Below, piece after piece: positions 7,102-15,000 of a DNA stretch of 25,673 nt. Origin of the DNA: a virus; the IMG/VR virus record IMGVR_UViG_3300025286_000126, positions 1 through 25,673 of that record; one strand, 5' to 3'. Below the pieces are notes generated by a model. That model worked only from the letters and a program-made list of their open reading frames with translations. It had not been told where the DNA came from and searched no databases. Made by a program: the position numbers and the translations under genes. The stretch's first letter is position 1; every line of letters starts with the position of its first letter.

Positions 7102-8375
7102 TATTCAACCAGCCGTACATTAGTTAGAAGTGGTAGCGACCTCTTGGCACGATTAGCCATACCGAACCAGAAACCTGCCTGAGAGCGGCGTTGGTCAGGA
7201 TCTGTGCCGCTACCACCAGAAGTAGCCGCGAAGGCCCTTGCTGTGGCAGCAGCTATTAGATACTCCTCGTTGATCTCGGAGGTGTCGGAGTCTGAGGTTA
7301 GTAGGGCAGGCTTATCACCACCCACTATCTTGAGTAGATTATACCGGGCTACCCCGTGAGCGTAGCTATCTAATACCACATCCTTGGCCTCTTTATCGAT
7401 CTTCCAGAGGTTACGAGGTATTTTGACCCACTCTGCGGTGTCGTTCTTTACCGCACTGATATCGTCCAGCCATATGGTACAGGCCCCAAGATCCGAATCG
7501 TACTCAAGTCCCACTGAAATAATAGCAGTGTCGGTCTCAGGATTGGAAAGTGCCATTCGTACAAAAGTCCATGTGTCTGCCGAGAGAGCAGGAACATTGA
7601 GTGTTTCTATAGGACTAGCACATGACGCAGTATTGTCTAGTAAGAGTTTAAGATTACCCGCGCTAGTAGCTACCGTACTCTTTACCCACATTTCTATATA
7701 GTCGTATCCGCTGATATTCTTACTAGAAATTGAGTCAGTAGCAATATCCCCGGCAGATGCCCCGGCAGCTATTACGAATTTACAGCTCTGAGTTCCCTGC
7801 TTTTTATCCTTCGTATCAAGAGATACCGTTATATCACTATCAACCGTCTCGTCAAACGCCTCGGCACACGCATGGAGACGTGTAAAGTCCACGCTGTTGC
7901 GATAGTAGATATCTTGAATCATGGATATACCAGACGGAACATCGAATCTCTGCTGATGACCGTCTGTATGAAAAGAGAGATTCTCTATAGGATCCCAAGC
8001 CCTACCTGTAGCTTCAAGGATAGCCTGGTTAATGAAGTCGTTTAGTACTGTGGGATTATACTCGTCATCCCATAGTTCATATGAGTCTGAAGTAGTCGAA
8101 GCCGCAGCAGCACTTAGAACAGGCGACACTGTAAGCGTCGTAGAACTAGATGTGTAATCAGATGCCCGAGTAGTTTCTACGGTACTGGCAGAATCGTCAA
8201 CGAAAACAACCCACCTACCGTTATGGTTGTCATCTGCACCGATAAGCGTGTTATCTACAATGGTTGACCCGTCACTTGCGCCGTTACCACTAGGCGACGA
8301 TACATATACCGCACCTAAATTATACCCAATGCTTTGACGAAGCTGGGCGCGGGTTCGTCCGTGAATAACTGCCAT
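7101..8375 (-). CDS. Adaptor/head-tail connector-like protein with inserted jelly-roll domain
   Basis: This is a 424-residue protein. The N-terminal helix (TRAQLRQSIGYNLG) and the stretch about residues 108-124 (PTVLNDFINQAILEATGR), with the C-terminal helices (EINEEYLIAAATARAFA), resemble adaptor proteins that dock below the portal. Residues about 168-310 look like a separate beta jelly roll of the carbohydrate-binding-module/galactose-binding type. They carry CKFVIAAGA, YDYIEMWVKS, LNVPALSADTWTFVRM and a closing CTIWLDDISAV, which fits the TWxxV ... DDI signature of CBM-like domains. Position between the capsid-side genes and the propeller gene fits a connector. Its stop overlaps the propeller gene start as TAATG. 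The adaptor role is inferred; the jelly-roll insertion is visible in the sequence pattern. Confidence 0.7.
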   Translation of the reverse strand: MAVIHGRTRAQLRQSIGYNLGAVYVSSPSGNGASDGSTIVDNTLIGADDNHNGRWVVFVDDSASTVETTRASDYTSSSTTLTVSPVLSAAAASTTSDSYELWDDEYNPTVLNDFINQAILEATGRAWDPIENLSFHTDGHQQRFDVPSGISMIQDIYYRNSVDFTRLHACAEAFDETVDSDITVSLDTKDKKQGTQSCKFVIAAGASAGDIATDSISSKNISGYDYIEMWVKSTVATSAGNLKLLLDNTASCASPIETLNVPALSADTWTFVRMALSNPETDTAIISVGLEYDSDLGACTIWLDDISAVKNDTAEWVKIPRNLWKIDKEAKDVVLDSYAHGVARYNLLKIVGGDKPALLTSDSDTSEINEEYLIAAATARAFAATSGGSGTDPDQRRSQAGFWFGMANRAKRSLPLLTNVRLVE

Positions 8376-8393
8376 ACCTGCACCCCACGATGT

Positions 8394-8501
8394 TTAATAT
8401 TTAACTTTACGGACCTTCTTTTTAGTCCGCTTACCATAGGCCTTAGCGGCCTTCTTACCCTTGGTTGTGTACGGGAACTTTTTCTTCCCCACCCTTGGCA
8501 T
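8394..8501 (-). CDS. 35-residue highly basic protein
   Basis: This small gene lies partly inside the 3' end of the coiled-coil gene, in another frame (47-base overlap). It reads MPRVGKKKFPYTTKGKKA and continues Lys/Arg-rich to a VRKVKY end, with about 17 Lys or Arg residues out of 35. A perfect AGGAGG ribosome site sits 7 bases before the ATG, inside the upstream coding region, which strongly supports real translation. Short proteins of the MPxVGxKKFPYTxKG type are familiar from phage structural modules, but their role is not established. The charge suggests nucleic-acid binding or contact with packaged DNA. The adaptor gene starts 19 bases downstream. Confidence 0.85.
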   Translation of the reverse strand: MPRVGKKKFPYTTKGKKAAKAYGKRTKKKVRKVKY

Positions 8502-8685
8502 TTGATGCCTCCTTACCGTTTAGGTTGGCGAGCTTACTTTCAAGTTCCTCAATCTGATTGGCTTTTTCTGTGACTGTACGGGTTAATGCGGCAACCTGTA
8601 CCTGCAAGGTCACCGTCTCGTTAACCTTACCTCGCAAAACCTCTGAAAGGTCCTGTTCATTTACCGTTACGTCTGTGTTTGCCAT
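8455..8685 (-). CDS. Small coiled-coil protein
   Basis: This 76-residue protein has an N-terminal acidic stretch, then a heptad-like helix at about residues 18-55 (VNETVTLQVQVAALTRTVTEKANQ, then IEELESKLANL), and a flexible charged end. A GGGGGAG ribosome site precedes the ATG. The gene overlaps the upstream 131-residue gene by 29 bases, and its 3' end contains the ribosome site and start of the basic 35-residue gene. Role unknown; small coiled coils in this position may act in assembly or as oligomerisation modules. Confidence 0.72.
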   Translation of the reverse strand: MANTDVTVNEQDLSEVLRGKVNETVTLQVQVAALTRTVTEKANQIEELESKLANLNGKEASNAKGGEEKVPVHNQG

Positions 8686-9052
8686 TGACTCCCCCTAATC
8701 CAGTAAAGTGGATGACTCCTGTAGAACTCTGCTTACGCCTTATCCTACTTTTCCTTATATCGTCTAGGATCTTTCCTATTTCCTTGCGCTGCTCTGGCGT
8801 TGGAGCTGGCTTGTGATCCTTCTGTCGAACCTCTTTTAACCAGCTATCTACCGCATTGGATACCATATCCTCTAAATGCGCCTGGGAAGTATCCCCATCC
8901 GCAAGGATACAGAACTTGTGCCTCTTATCCGTGACGGGGTCATGTACCTGGAATACGTGTTGCTGAATACCCCCGCCTGTCTCAGCATTGTACCCCACCG
9001 AGGATACAGAGTGATCCGTAACCCCCGGTGGAGTCCAAAGTTCTGAAATCAT
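8657..9052 (-). CDS. Unknown small structural-module protein
   Basis: This 131-residue protein starts with TAATG overlapping the decoration-like gene. Residues 1-65 contain likely strands (GGGIQQHVFQVHDP, KRHKFCILADGD). The middle is helical (DMVSNAVDSWLKEVRQKDH), and the end is strongly basic (DDIRKSRIRRKQ, then GKHRRNGK). It has no membrane segment or recognised motif. The basic end may contact DNA or an acidic partner; this is speculative. Neighbouring genes are capsid or connector genes, so a head-completion role is possible. Confidence 0.68.
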   Translation of the reverse strand: MISELWTPPGVTDHSVSSVGYNAETGGGIQQHVFQVHDPVTDKRHKFCILADGDTSQAHLEDMVSNAVDSWLKEVRQKDHKPAPTPEQRKEIGKILDDIRKSRIRRKQSSTGVIHFTGLGGVNGKHRRNGK

Positions 9053-9783
9053 TACTCTATGTTTGCTTTAATAAGCCCGTATTCGCCAGCCACGCCAGCT
9101 ATCGGCCCCATGTAACCAACGGGAGAAAGATTAACTGTACCATCTTCATCATAGACTTCTACTGCCCCATCTACGCCATTGGATGCTACTAAAGGAACAC
9201 CTAAGCCAGGAGTTCCATCAATTAAAGCTGTTGTAAACCCTTTGACACAAAGCCATCCGAAATCAGTATCTGCAATATCTACACAAGTCCAACCTAGAGG
9301 AGCATGGTCTACGTCATTAGCATCATGTGCCTCTACTTCCGTGTATGGATTTTCGTATAGCCCAACTTGCTGTGAAGTTGTTATCGCAGTTGCAAGCCCG
9401 TCTTCTTCGTCAAGTGTTACTACACACCCTGTTGCACTTGATACCACAGTATTACCTTTGACTCTGTACATATGACCTTCTTCTGCAACATCGTTGAAGA
9501 TAAGCCATCCATCTTTGTATAGATCCTTTGCAATAGTTAAAGACCCCGTAAGAGTTACAGTAGTAGCTCCAGCAGAGGCGGCAGATACTGCTAGGTCAAC
9601 CTGATGGGCAGCAGTTCCATCAATACCCATTACTAATTTACCTGCCGTTATATCTTCACCTGCTTCGCAATACACGAATTCTCTATCAAAAATCTGCATC
9701 CGAGTACCTAGTTTGTGTTTCTGGGCAGAAGTGGTTACTTTCTCCCACCCATATTTACCCATTATCGTTTGTGGAAACGACAT
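9052..9783 (-). CDS. Beta-rich capsid decoration-like protein (putative)
   Basis: This 243-residue protein has an AGGAGG-type ribosome site 6-7 bases before the ATG. After an N-terminal arm (residues 1-30) it is mostly strands and glycine turns. There is a small beta domain with DITAGKLVMGIDG, then ATTVTLTGSL, and a later GWTCVDIADTDFGWLCVKG stretch. That last motif resembles head-decoration or fibre proteins of the DUF2190 type, in which a GWxxVxG turn recurs. Position two genes after the major capsid protein fits a decoration or minor capsid protein. The family match is by pattern only. Its stop overlaps the next gene as TAATG. Confidence 0.62.
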   Translation of the reverse strand: MSFPQTIMGKYGWEKVTTSAQKHKLGTRMQIFDREFVYCEAGEDITAGKLVMGIDGTAAHQVDLAVSAASAGATTVTLTGSLTIAKDLYKDGWLIFNDVAEEGHMYRVKGNTVVSSATGCVVTLDEEDGLATAITTSQQVGLYENPYTEVEAHDANDVDHAPLGWTCVDIADTDFGWLCVKGFTTALIDGTPGLGVPLVASNGVDGAVEVYDEDGTVNLSPVGYMGPIAGVAGEYGLIKANIE

Positions 9784-9891
9784 AATAAACCTCCTTTAAG
9801 GTTTAGTTTACAGGTTCTAAGTCCTGCGATAGTCCGATATTTATTTTATCTGGGACGGCCTCGGTCTATCTTTACAGCCATCACAAATCTA

Positions 9892-10299
9892 TTATGAGTG
9901 TTTATCTTGCTCATGCTTTCGTAGAGAAGCCGTAGCGTTTGTGAGGCGAACGTGTTCCGCTACGTAGTCGCATTCCTTACAGGAAGCCTTTGCCATAGCA
10001 TTAGGATTACTCGACTCTACGTTTGAAGTCCTAGATTCTACACACCACCGACATTCACAACTATCCGAAGGGGCTACCGGCAGCATACCTAACTTAGCCT
10101 TTTTAGTCACATAGTCAGGATTGCCCGGTACTCCTTTTATAGCCGTACCGATAGGAAATACTATGTCCCCTACGTTGTTACGACCTGGAGCATGACGATA
10201 TAGAGTGGTCTTGGGTTGCCACGTATCTATATATTCCCATGAATAACCCTGTGAGACCAATTCTCGTCTAAGTTCCTGTCGCTCGGTGGTGGTTACCAT
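9892..10299 (-). CDS. Cys/His metal-binding protein next to the capsid gene
   Basis: This 135-residue protein follows the major capsid gene by 10 bases, with GAGGTAGGA upstream of the ATG. It has two Cys clusters: C81-x-C83-x2-C86 (CECRWC, preceded by APSDS) and C107-x2-C110. The second is followed by a helix ending H129-x4-H134, which looks like a C2H2 zinc-finger variant with a long 18-residue gap. The N-terminal part (ERQELRRELVSQGYSWEYID) is a likely helix. Similar small APSDxCxCxxC proteins sit beside capsid genes in many environmental phage genomes. The function is not established; a head-assembly or DNA-contact role is possible. Confidence 0.75.
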   Translation of the reverse strand: MVTTTERQELRRELVSQGYSWEYIDTWQPKTTLYRHAPGRNNVGDIVFPIGTAIKGVPGNPDYVTKKAKLGMLPVAPSDSCECRWCVESRTSNVESSNPNAMAKASCKECDYVAEHVRLTNATASLRKHEQDKHS

Positions 10300-10309
10300 T
10301 CCTACCTCA

Positions 10310-11179
10310 CTATGTACTTGTAGACGGTGCAGCAGCGTCGTAGGTCATTGCTGCGCCACGGCTATCATCAAGCTCAAATACTCCGTAGTCGGCAGTCATT
10401 ACTACTTCCGTAGCCCTAAGAGACGCATCACGTTGACGTTCTGTATTAGTCTCGACCGACTTGAGAACCGCGAGTGCTGATTTATCGGCGATTACGCCAA
10501 TCGCATCATCACTACTATCTACAGACAGATTGCCGTCCTCAAATATTGGTACGCCGTTAAGAGGTCTGAGTCCACTGAAGAACTCACCGAGTAGATCCTC
10601 ACTCCATCCCTTGGGAACAGGATATGTTTGAGACGCAGTTACTGCCGTATTGGCAATGTCAAATACTGCGTTAGGATGTTGGAGAATATAAAGCTGAGTT
10701 CCGAACTTGTTAGCCTTAGCATAAGCAATTGCCGCTGCTACGTTAGCAAGTTTGAGTGTAGTACCGGCTGCACCAAGAGTATCACCGCCGTTAAGACCAG
10801 AGTACAGCGCGTGTACATCGGTATCTTTCTTACGAGCCATACCGTCACCAAGTTGCCTGCCGACTATAGAGAATACATTGTCAGCAGCTTGTCTGACCAA
10901 CTTGTCGGTCAGAATGACCTTGGCCCCGACTTCCGCAGCCGTAAGGTCAACCGTGGTCATCCCGATATCTTCCTCGTCAACGATATCCTGTCCATCGGTC
11001 AGGTCAGATATAGTCATCTGTCCGACCTTTGGTACCGTAACCTGCTTACTTCCTTTAGGAAGGTTAAAACTCTCTATCAGCGCCATAGCAGGAGCGTTAT
11101 GCTCCTCTGTATATCTACTCGCCGCAAGAATAATCTTCTGGGCATTTTCCAGATTGCCCGTAGTCGCTGCCTGAGCCAT
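10310..11179 (-). CDS. Major capsid protein, HK97 fold
   Basis: This 289-residue protein directly follows the scaffold gene and has an AGGAGG ribosome site 8 bases from the ATG. Features fit an HK97-fold shell protein. There is an N-terminal helical arm (residues 1-40) and an extended beta/E-loop region (TVPKVGQMTISDLTDGQDI, then a DEEDIGMTTVDL strand). The EVGAKVILTDKLVRQAADNVF stretch and spine helix (GRQLGDGMARKKDTDVHALYSGL) come next. The A-domain includes YILQHPNAVFDIA and the repeated-strand GVPIFEDGNL and GVIADKSALAVL. The length is typical for a capsid protein of this type without a protease domain. It forms the icosahedral head around packaged DNA. Confidence 0.93.
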   Translation of the reverse strand: MAQAATTGNLENAQKIILAASRYTEEHNAPAMALIESFNLPKGSKQVTVPKVGQMTISDLTDGQDIVDEEDIGMTTVDLTAAEVGAKVILTDKLVRQAADNVFSIVGRQLGDGMARKKDTDVHALYSGLNGGDTLGAAGTTLKLANVAAAIAYAKANKFGTQLYILQHPNAVFDIANTAVTASQTYPVPKGWSEDLLGEFFSGLRPLNGVPIFEDGNLSVDSSDDAIGVIADKSALAVLKSVETNTERQRDASLRATEVVMTADYGVFELDDSRGAAMTYDAAAPSTST

Positions 11180-11199
11180 TATGAGTCCTCCTGACTAGA

Positions 11200-11967
11200 T
11201 TATGATAAACCCGCCGCTTTTCTCGCCGCAGCTTGTGCGCTCGACGATCTATCTCCAGCATTGTACCTATCCAGCCAGCCACCCTCATCAGCAGCCACCT
11301 CCGGGCTGCCCTGACTGTTATCAAGTGCCTGAGACGGAACCCTTGCCTGCTTGAATGATGCAAGCTCTGAGTCCCGTTTCCTATCCTCGGCCAGCTTCTT
11401 AGCTGCGCCTTCCATTGATTGAGGATCATTGTAAGTCCTCAGAGTCGATAAATCGTCCATATCCAAATTAAACTTCTTGGCTAAATGTACTGCCGCCGCC
11501 ATCTGACCCTGAAGGTGTTGTCCATACTGCTCGGCCTGCTGCATCAAGTCCTGATGTTGCTTCTGACTCTGCATATAGACATTAGCAGCCTGTTCGGCTT
11601 GCTCGGGTAAGTACCCGCTAGCCTCTAACTGCTGCTTATACGAATCCGCTTGGTTTTGTAACGCCGCCTGCTGTTGTACCTGAGCGTACTGAGCAGCGTC
11701 CTGCTGCATCTTAGTTATCTGCTGAGGAGTATACGCGGGCGGTGCCTGTGCAGGGGCCTGATCTGGGGGCGCCGTAGGCGCAGGAGGCGGAACTCCAGAT
11801 GTAAGAGGTTGATTCCCAGATGGCTGCTCCTCAGTAGGAGTAGTATCTGTCTCCGCGTTAGGAACCTCAGTGAGATTATCCTGCGTAGTTTCAGCGACAG
11901 GTTGTGTGTCCTCTGTAGTAGCAGGACTATCTGTTGCCGGTGCTTGGTCTAAGTTTTCAGTTACCAT
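11200..11967 (-). CDS. Capsid scaffolding protein
   Basis: This 255-residue protein lies just before the major capsid gene and has a GGAGG ribosome site. Residues 1-75 are acidic and disordered, with Thr, Glu and Pro, then a PPPAPTAPPDQAPAQAPP linker. Residues 80-160 are Gln/Ala-rich and helical with coiled-coil character (KMQQDAAQYAQVQQQAAL). The end is basic (DRSSSAQAAARKAAGLS), which fits the capsid-binding helix-turn-helix end common in phage scaffolds. Scaffolds guide procapsid assembly and then leave or are degraded. No protease is visible nearby. Composition and position make this call strong even without a direct family match. Confidence 0.86.
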   Translation of the reverse strand: MVTENLDQAPATDSPATTEDTQPVAETTQDNLTEVPNAETDTTPTEEQPSGNQPLTSGVPPPAPTAPPDQAPAQAPPAYTPQQITKMQQDAAQYAQVQQQAALQNQADSYKQQLEASGYLPEQAEQAANVYMQSQKQHQDLMQQAEQYGQHLQGQMAAAVHLAKKFNLDMDDLSTLRTYNDPQSMEGAAKKLAEDRKRDSELASFKQARVPSQALDNSQGSPEVAADEGGWLDRYNAGDRSSSAQAAARKAAGLS

Positions 11968-12002
11968 AAGTGTATATCCCTCCTAAGTCCCCAAGGCTAC
12001 AT

Positions 12003-12038
12003 ACTATATATAGTGGTTGTCAAGAACTTCACCACTAT
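12003..12038 (-). promoter_or_regulatory. Palindrome and inverted repeat before the scaffold gene
   Basis: The 81-base gap between the 1600-residue gene and the scaffold gene holds a 12-bp perfect palindrome (ACTATATATAGT, 12003-12014). Overlapping it is an 8-bp inverted repeat, ATAGTGGT at 12010-12017 with ACCACTAT at 12031-12038. A TTGACA on the minus strand (12023-12018) lies in the loop, but no well-spaced -10 box follows it. The gap is the largest between 9.9 and 24.3 kb, so it may hold a promoter, operator or RNA-processing hairpin that raises capsid and scaffold expression. There is no T-run, so it is not an obvious terminator. Confidence 0.45.
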
Positions 12039-12048
12039 CTAGCCCCTA

Positions 12049-15000
12049 TCACTGCTCTAAGGCAGGAGTTTTAGCGTACCCATTATATAGAAGTATCTCA
12101 TCTAATCTAGAATTATTTTTTCTCATTTGTAACCTAGTTCTACGTGTATATTTAACTGCTAATCTCAACCCTGCTGGAGCTTGATTCTTTAGAAACTCCT
12201 CGGATTTAGGAACGTTCTTTCTCTTTAGGCGGACATACTCTTTATGCGCCTCTTCAACGCCATAATGTTTTGCAAGTATCTTTTCTGCATCCCAGTATCC
12301 TGTACTTTCTATAAAATCAATATCTTTTCGCCGTTTAACTTCAACTGGAGGTAGATTTGCCAAAGACGCCTCTTTCATATCCCTAACAAAATTCTCACCG
12401 TAGGTAGTTATGAGATAGTTTAACCTCTCCTCTCTCTCGTCCCAGTTAAACTCTCCAGTATTAGGATTTTCAATAAGAGCGTATTTACCTCCCCCGAAAA
12501 TCTTTGTTAATAAATCTTTGTCATCGGTAAATAGTAGTCGGTAATAAATATCTTCAGCCTGCTGGAACGGCCCGTCCGGGTCCCTATCCTTACCAAGGAT
12601 GCCTTTCTTCTTAGCCTCTTCCCTGGCCTTTTCCCTGTCGTGGTAATAAACGTGCAAGATTAGTTTAACTCGCGTTTTATACCATGCCATCGGACGCCGA
12701 GAATCTTTATCTCTGGATTCTTTAGCTATTCCCTCCAACTGCTCACGTAGAGTATTTGTACGCTCTAGTTCTTTCTCTTTATACTCACCAAGAGCAGGGT
12801 TCCATCTTTTAGTAGATTCTATCGCCTTACGTTTTAGTTCTTCGTACTCGGGGTTCTTTTCTATCAGATTGCGTGTAGCACGATCATATTGCCAGTATTC
12901 TTCTGGAGAATCCCTAAGAACAGCAGGATCGACAGCGAAGAGACCCGAGGTAGGTATTTTATAACCTTTCGCTACTGCTATATCACCATAGGTCCCCTGC
13001 GGAGCGGGTCCCTCACGAGCTTCTCGTGCGCCAGGTGAAGGCCATGCTATATTCCAAGCCTTCTCCAAAGCCCCTCTCTCGTCTGGAGGCTCAGGAACCC
13101 GTGACGGCTCTTGTGCCTCTTGTGCTAATTTCGCGCCTATCTCACGCCTCTGTTCACCAGGAGGTGTTGGATACGCTCTCCATCCAGCGAACTCTGTTGC
13201 TCCTCTAACTAAAGCACCTCTAACGTCTCCTTCAAAAAGCCCCTTTTCAAGGAACATACTCTGCGCCCAAATATACATAAATCTCTCTGCTACCGTCTCC
13301 GACATCTGTAACAATCCGTCTCTAGTAGGATCACCTAGAAAATCTTTTCCAGACAGCAAGTCAAATCCACCCGATATTACAGGGCTTGTTTGTCCACGCG
13401 CGAACCTAATAATAGGATTACGCATATATTCCAAATTTTCCCAATTTATACTTTTAAGATCTTCGGGATTAGTAGACGTCCTAGCAAAAAGGGATATAAC
13501 ACTACGCACTTTAGAGCCCGGACCAACATTTTGTCCCGCTATCTTCCATGTTAGAAACTCAGGATTAGTTCTCCATTCATTCCCAACCTTCTTAACAGGA
13601 GTTAGGTGACTAGTCGCTTCCTCTATACTCTCACCTTTTGCTAATGATATCGCCACGGACAGCGCCGATAGGGCGGCAGCGCCACGGGCCATTGATTCAC
13701 GTGCCAGTTGACCAGACAATCCGCCGTTAAAGAGATCGAATAGTAATGCCGCGATTCCTCTCATGTACCGGGGAGCAAGAAGCGCAAGGGTTTCTTCTTG
13801 CGCTGTCGCTACACTTACTCCTAGACGCGCGCTAGAAGTCACACCCCTAAGTTTATTCACGTGTTGCGCTATAGCTTCTCGCCTTACAGCAGTAGTTCCA
13901 AGATGGTCAATAGACTTCAAAAATTCCACCCCAGCTACATCAAGAGCCCCTTCAAATCCTCTGGCGAATGGACGAGCCGTTGGGCCTACTACCTTACCAA
14001 AAACTCTTGGCGGCATGAGAGCCGCTGTCTTCCAAGCGGCTTCTCCCTTTGGCATAAATTTGATACCTGGGCCTAATATTCCCCCTGGCCCCAACGCCTC
14101 AGTCGTTTCTGACCGTCCTCCACCTACTAAATTTAAGCCAGGATACTTTCTTAGGACTTCTTGGGTATCAGGCTTATTCATATATCGAGCATGAAACTTT
14201 GTATCAAGCATCGCCTCTACGAATCCCTTACCGGCAATCGCGAAAGATTTAGGGTCACGGCCCATCAGCCAAAGTAGCTGGATTTGCATCGGGCTTATAT
14301 CTGCTCCCAACATGAAGTAACGGCTGACTGCGTTTACCTTATTTATCTTGGAAATCGCGTTATGAAATTTGGGTTCCAGGGTACTCATCAGCCTCTTTTG
14401 TGTCTCTTGAGGAAACGCCTTGCCCGCAAAGGCAGGACTAGTAACTACCCCCTCGTCAAACGTGGGAACTTTTGCTTTATCTGCCGCCTCCTGAGCAGCT
14501 TGTAACTTCTTTGCGCTTTCTTTGCGAATATCCGCAATAAGTCCACCCTCATAACGTGGCGATAACCCAGGTCTCCTAACCAACGTACCCCTAACCGCTG
14601 TTAATAACTCATCTAGGTCTTCATTGGCTTCTTTCCGAAGTGCCTTAATTACATTATGCGGAATCGTAAGAGGCTTTCCAGTCACCTTAAATACTTTCCA
14701 TCGATACCGTAGAAATCTCAAGTACGAATTTTTCTCTTTAAGGTCTGACTGTAACACTTGGTTTTTAGGATCTAGAGCAAGTAACTCTTCCGCTTTTTTT
14801 ACCTCTAGTATTGCCTTATTAAATTGCCCTGGATGCGGTACCTCAAAAACACGTTCTGGTTCTTTAAGTTCCTTGGCAGCTCTCAGAACATCCTCAATAC
14901 GAAGCCTAGTAGGTTCCCTTACCTTGCCTTTAATCTGTGGGAATATCCTCTCGATAGCCGCCACAGTACCAGGATGCAATACCTCGCCTCGCCTTGCCCT

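Noticed and set aside
9846-9881. Possible 11-codon peptide in the 108-base gap after the metal-binding gene
   Set aside because: There is no ribosome site ahead of its ATG and it is too short to judge. The gap looks like an ordinary leader of the decoration-like gene.
10628-11194. 188-residue plus-strand open frame over the capsid gene
   Set aside because: It is the complement of the well-supported major capsid gene, with no ribosome site or promoter.
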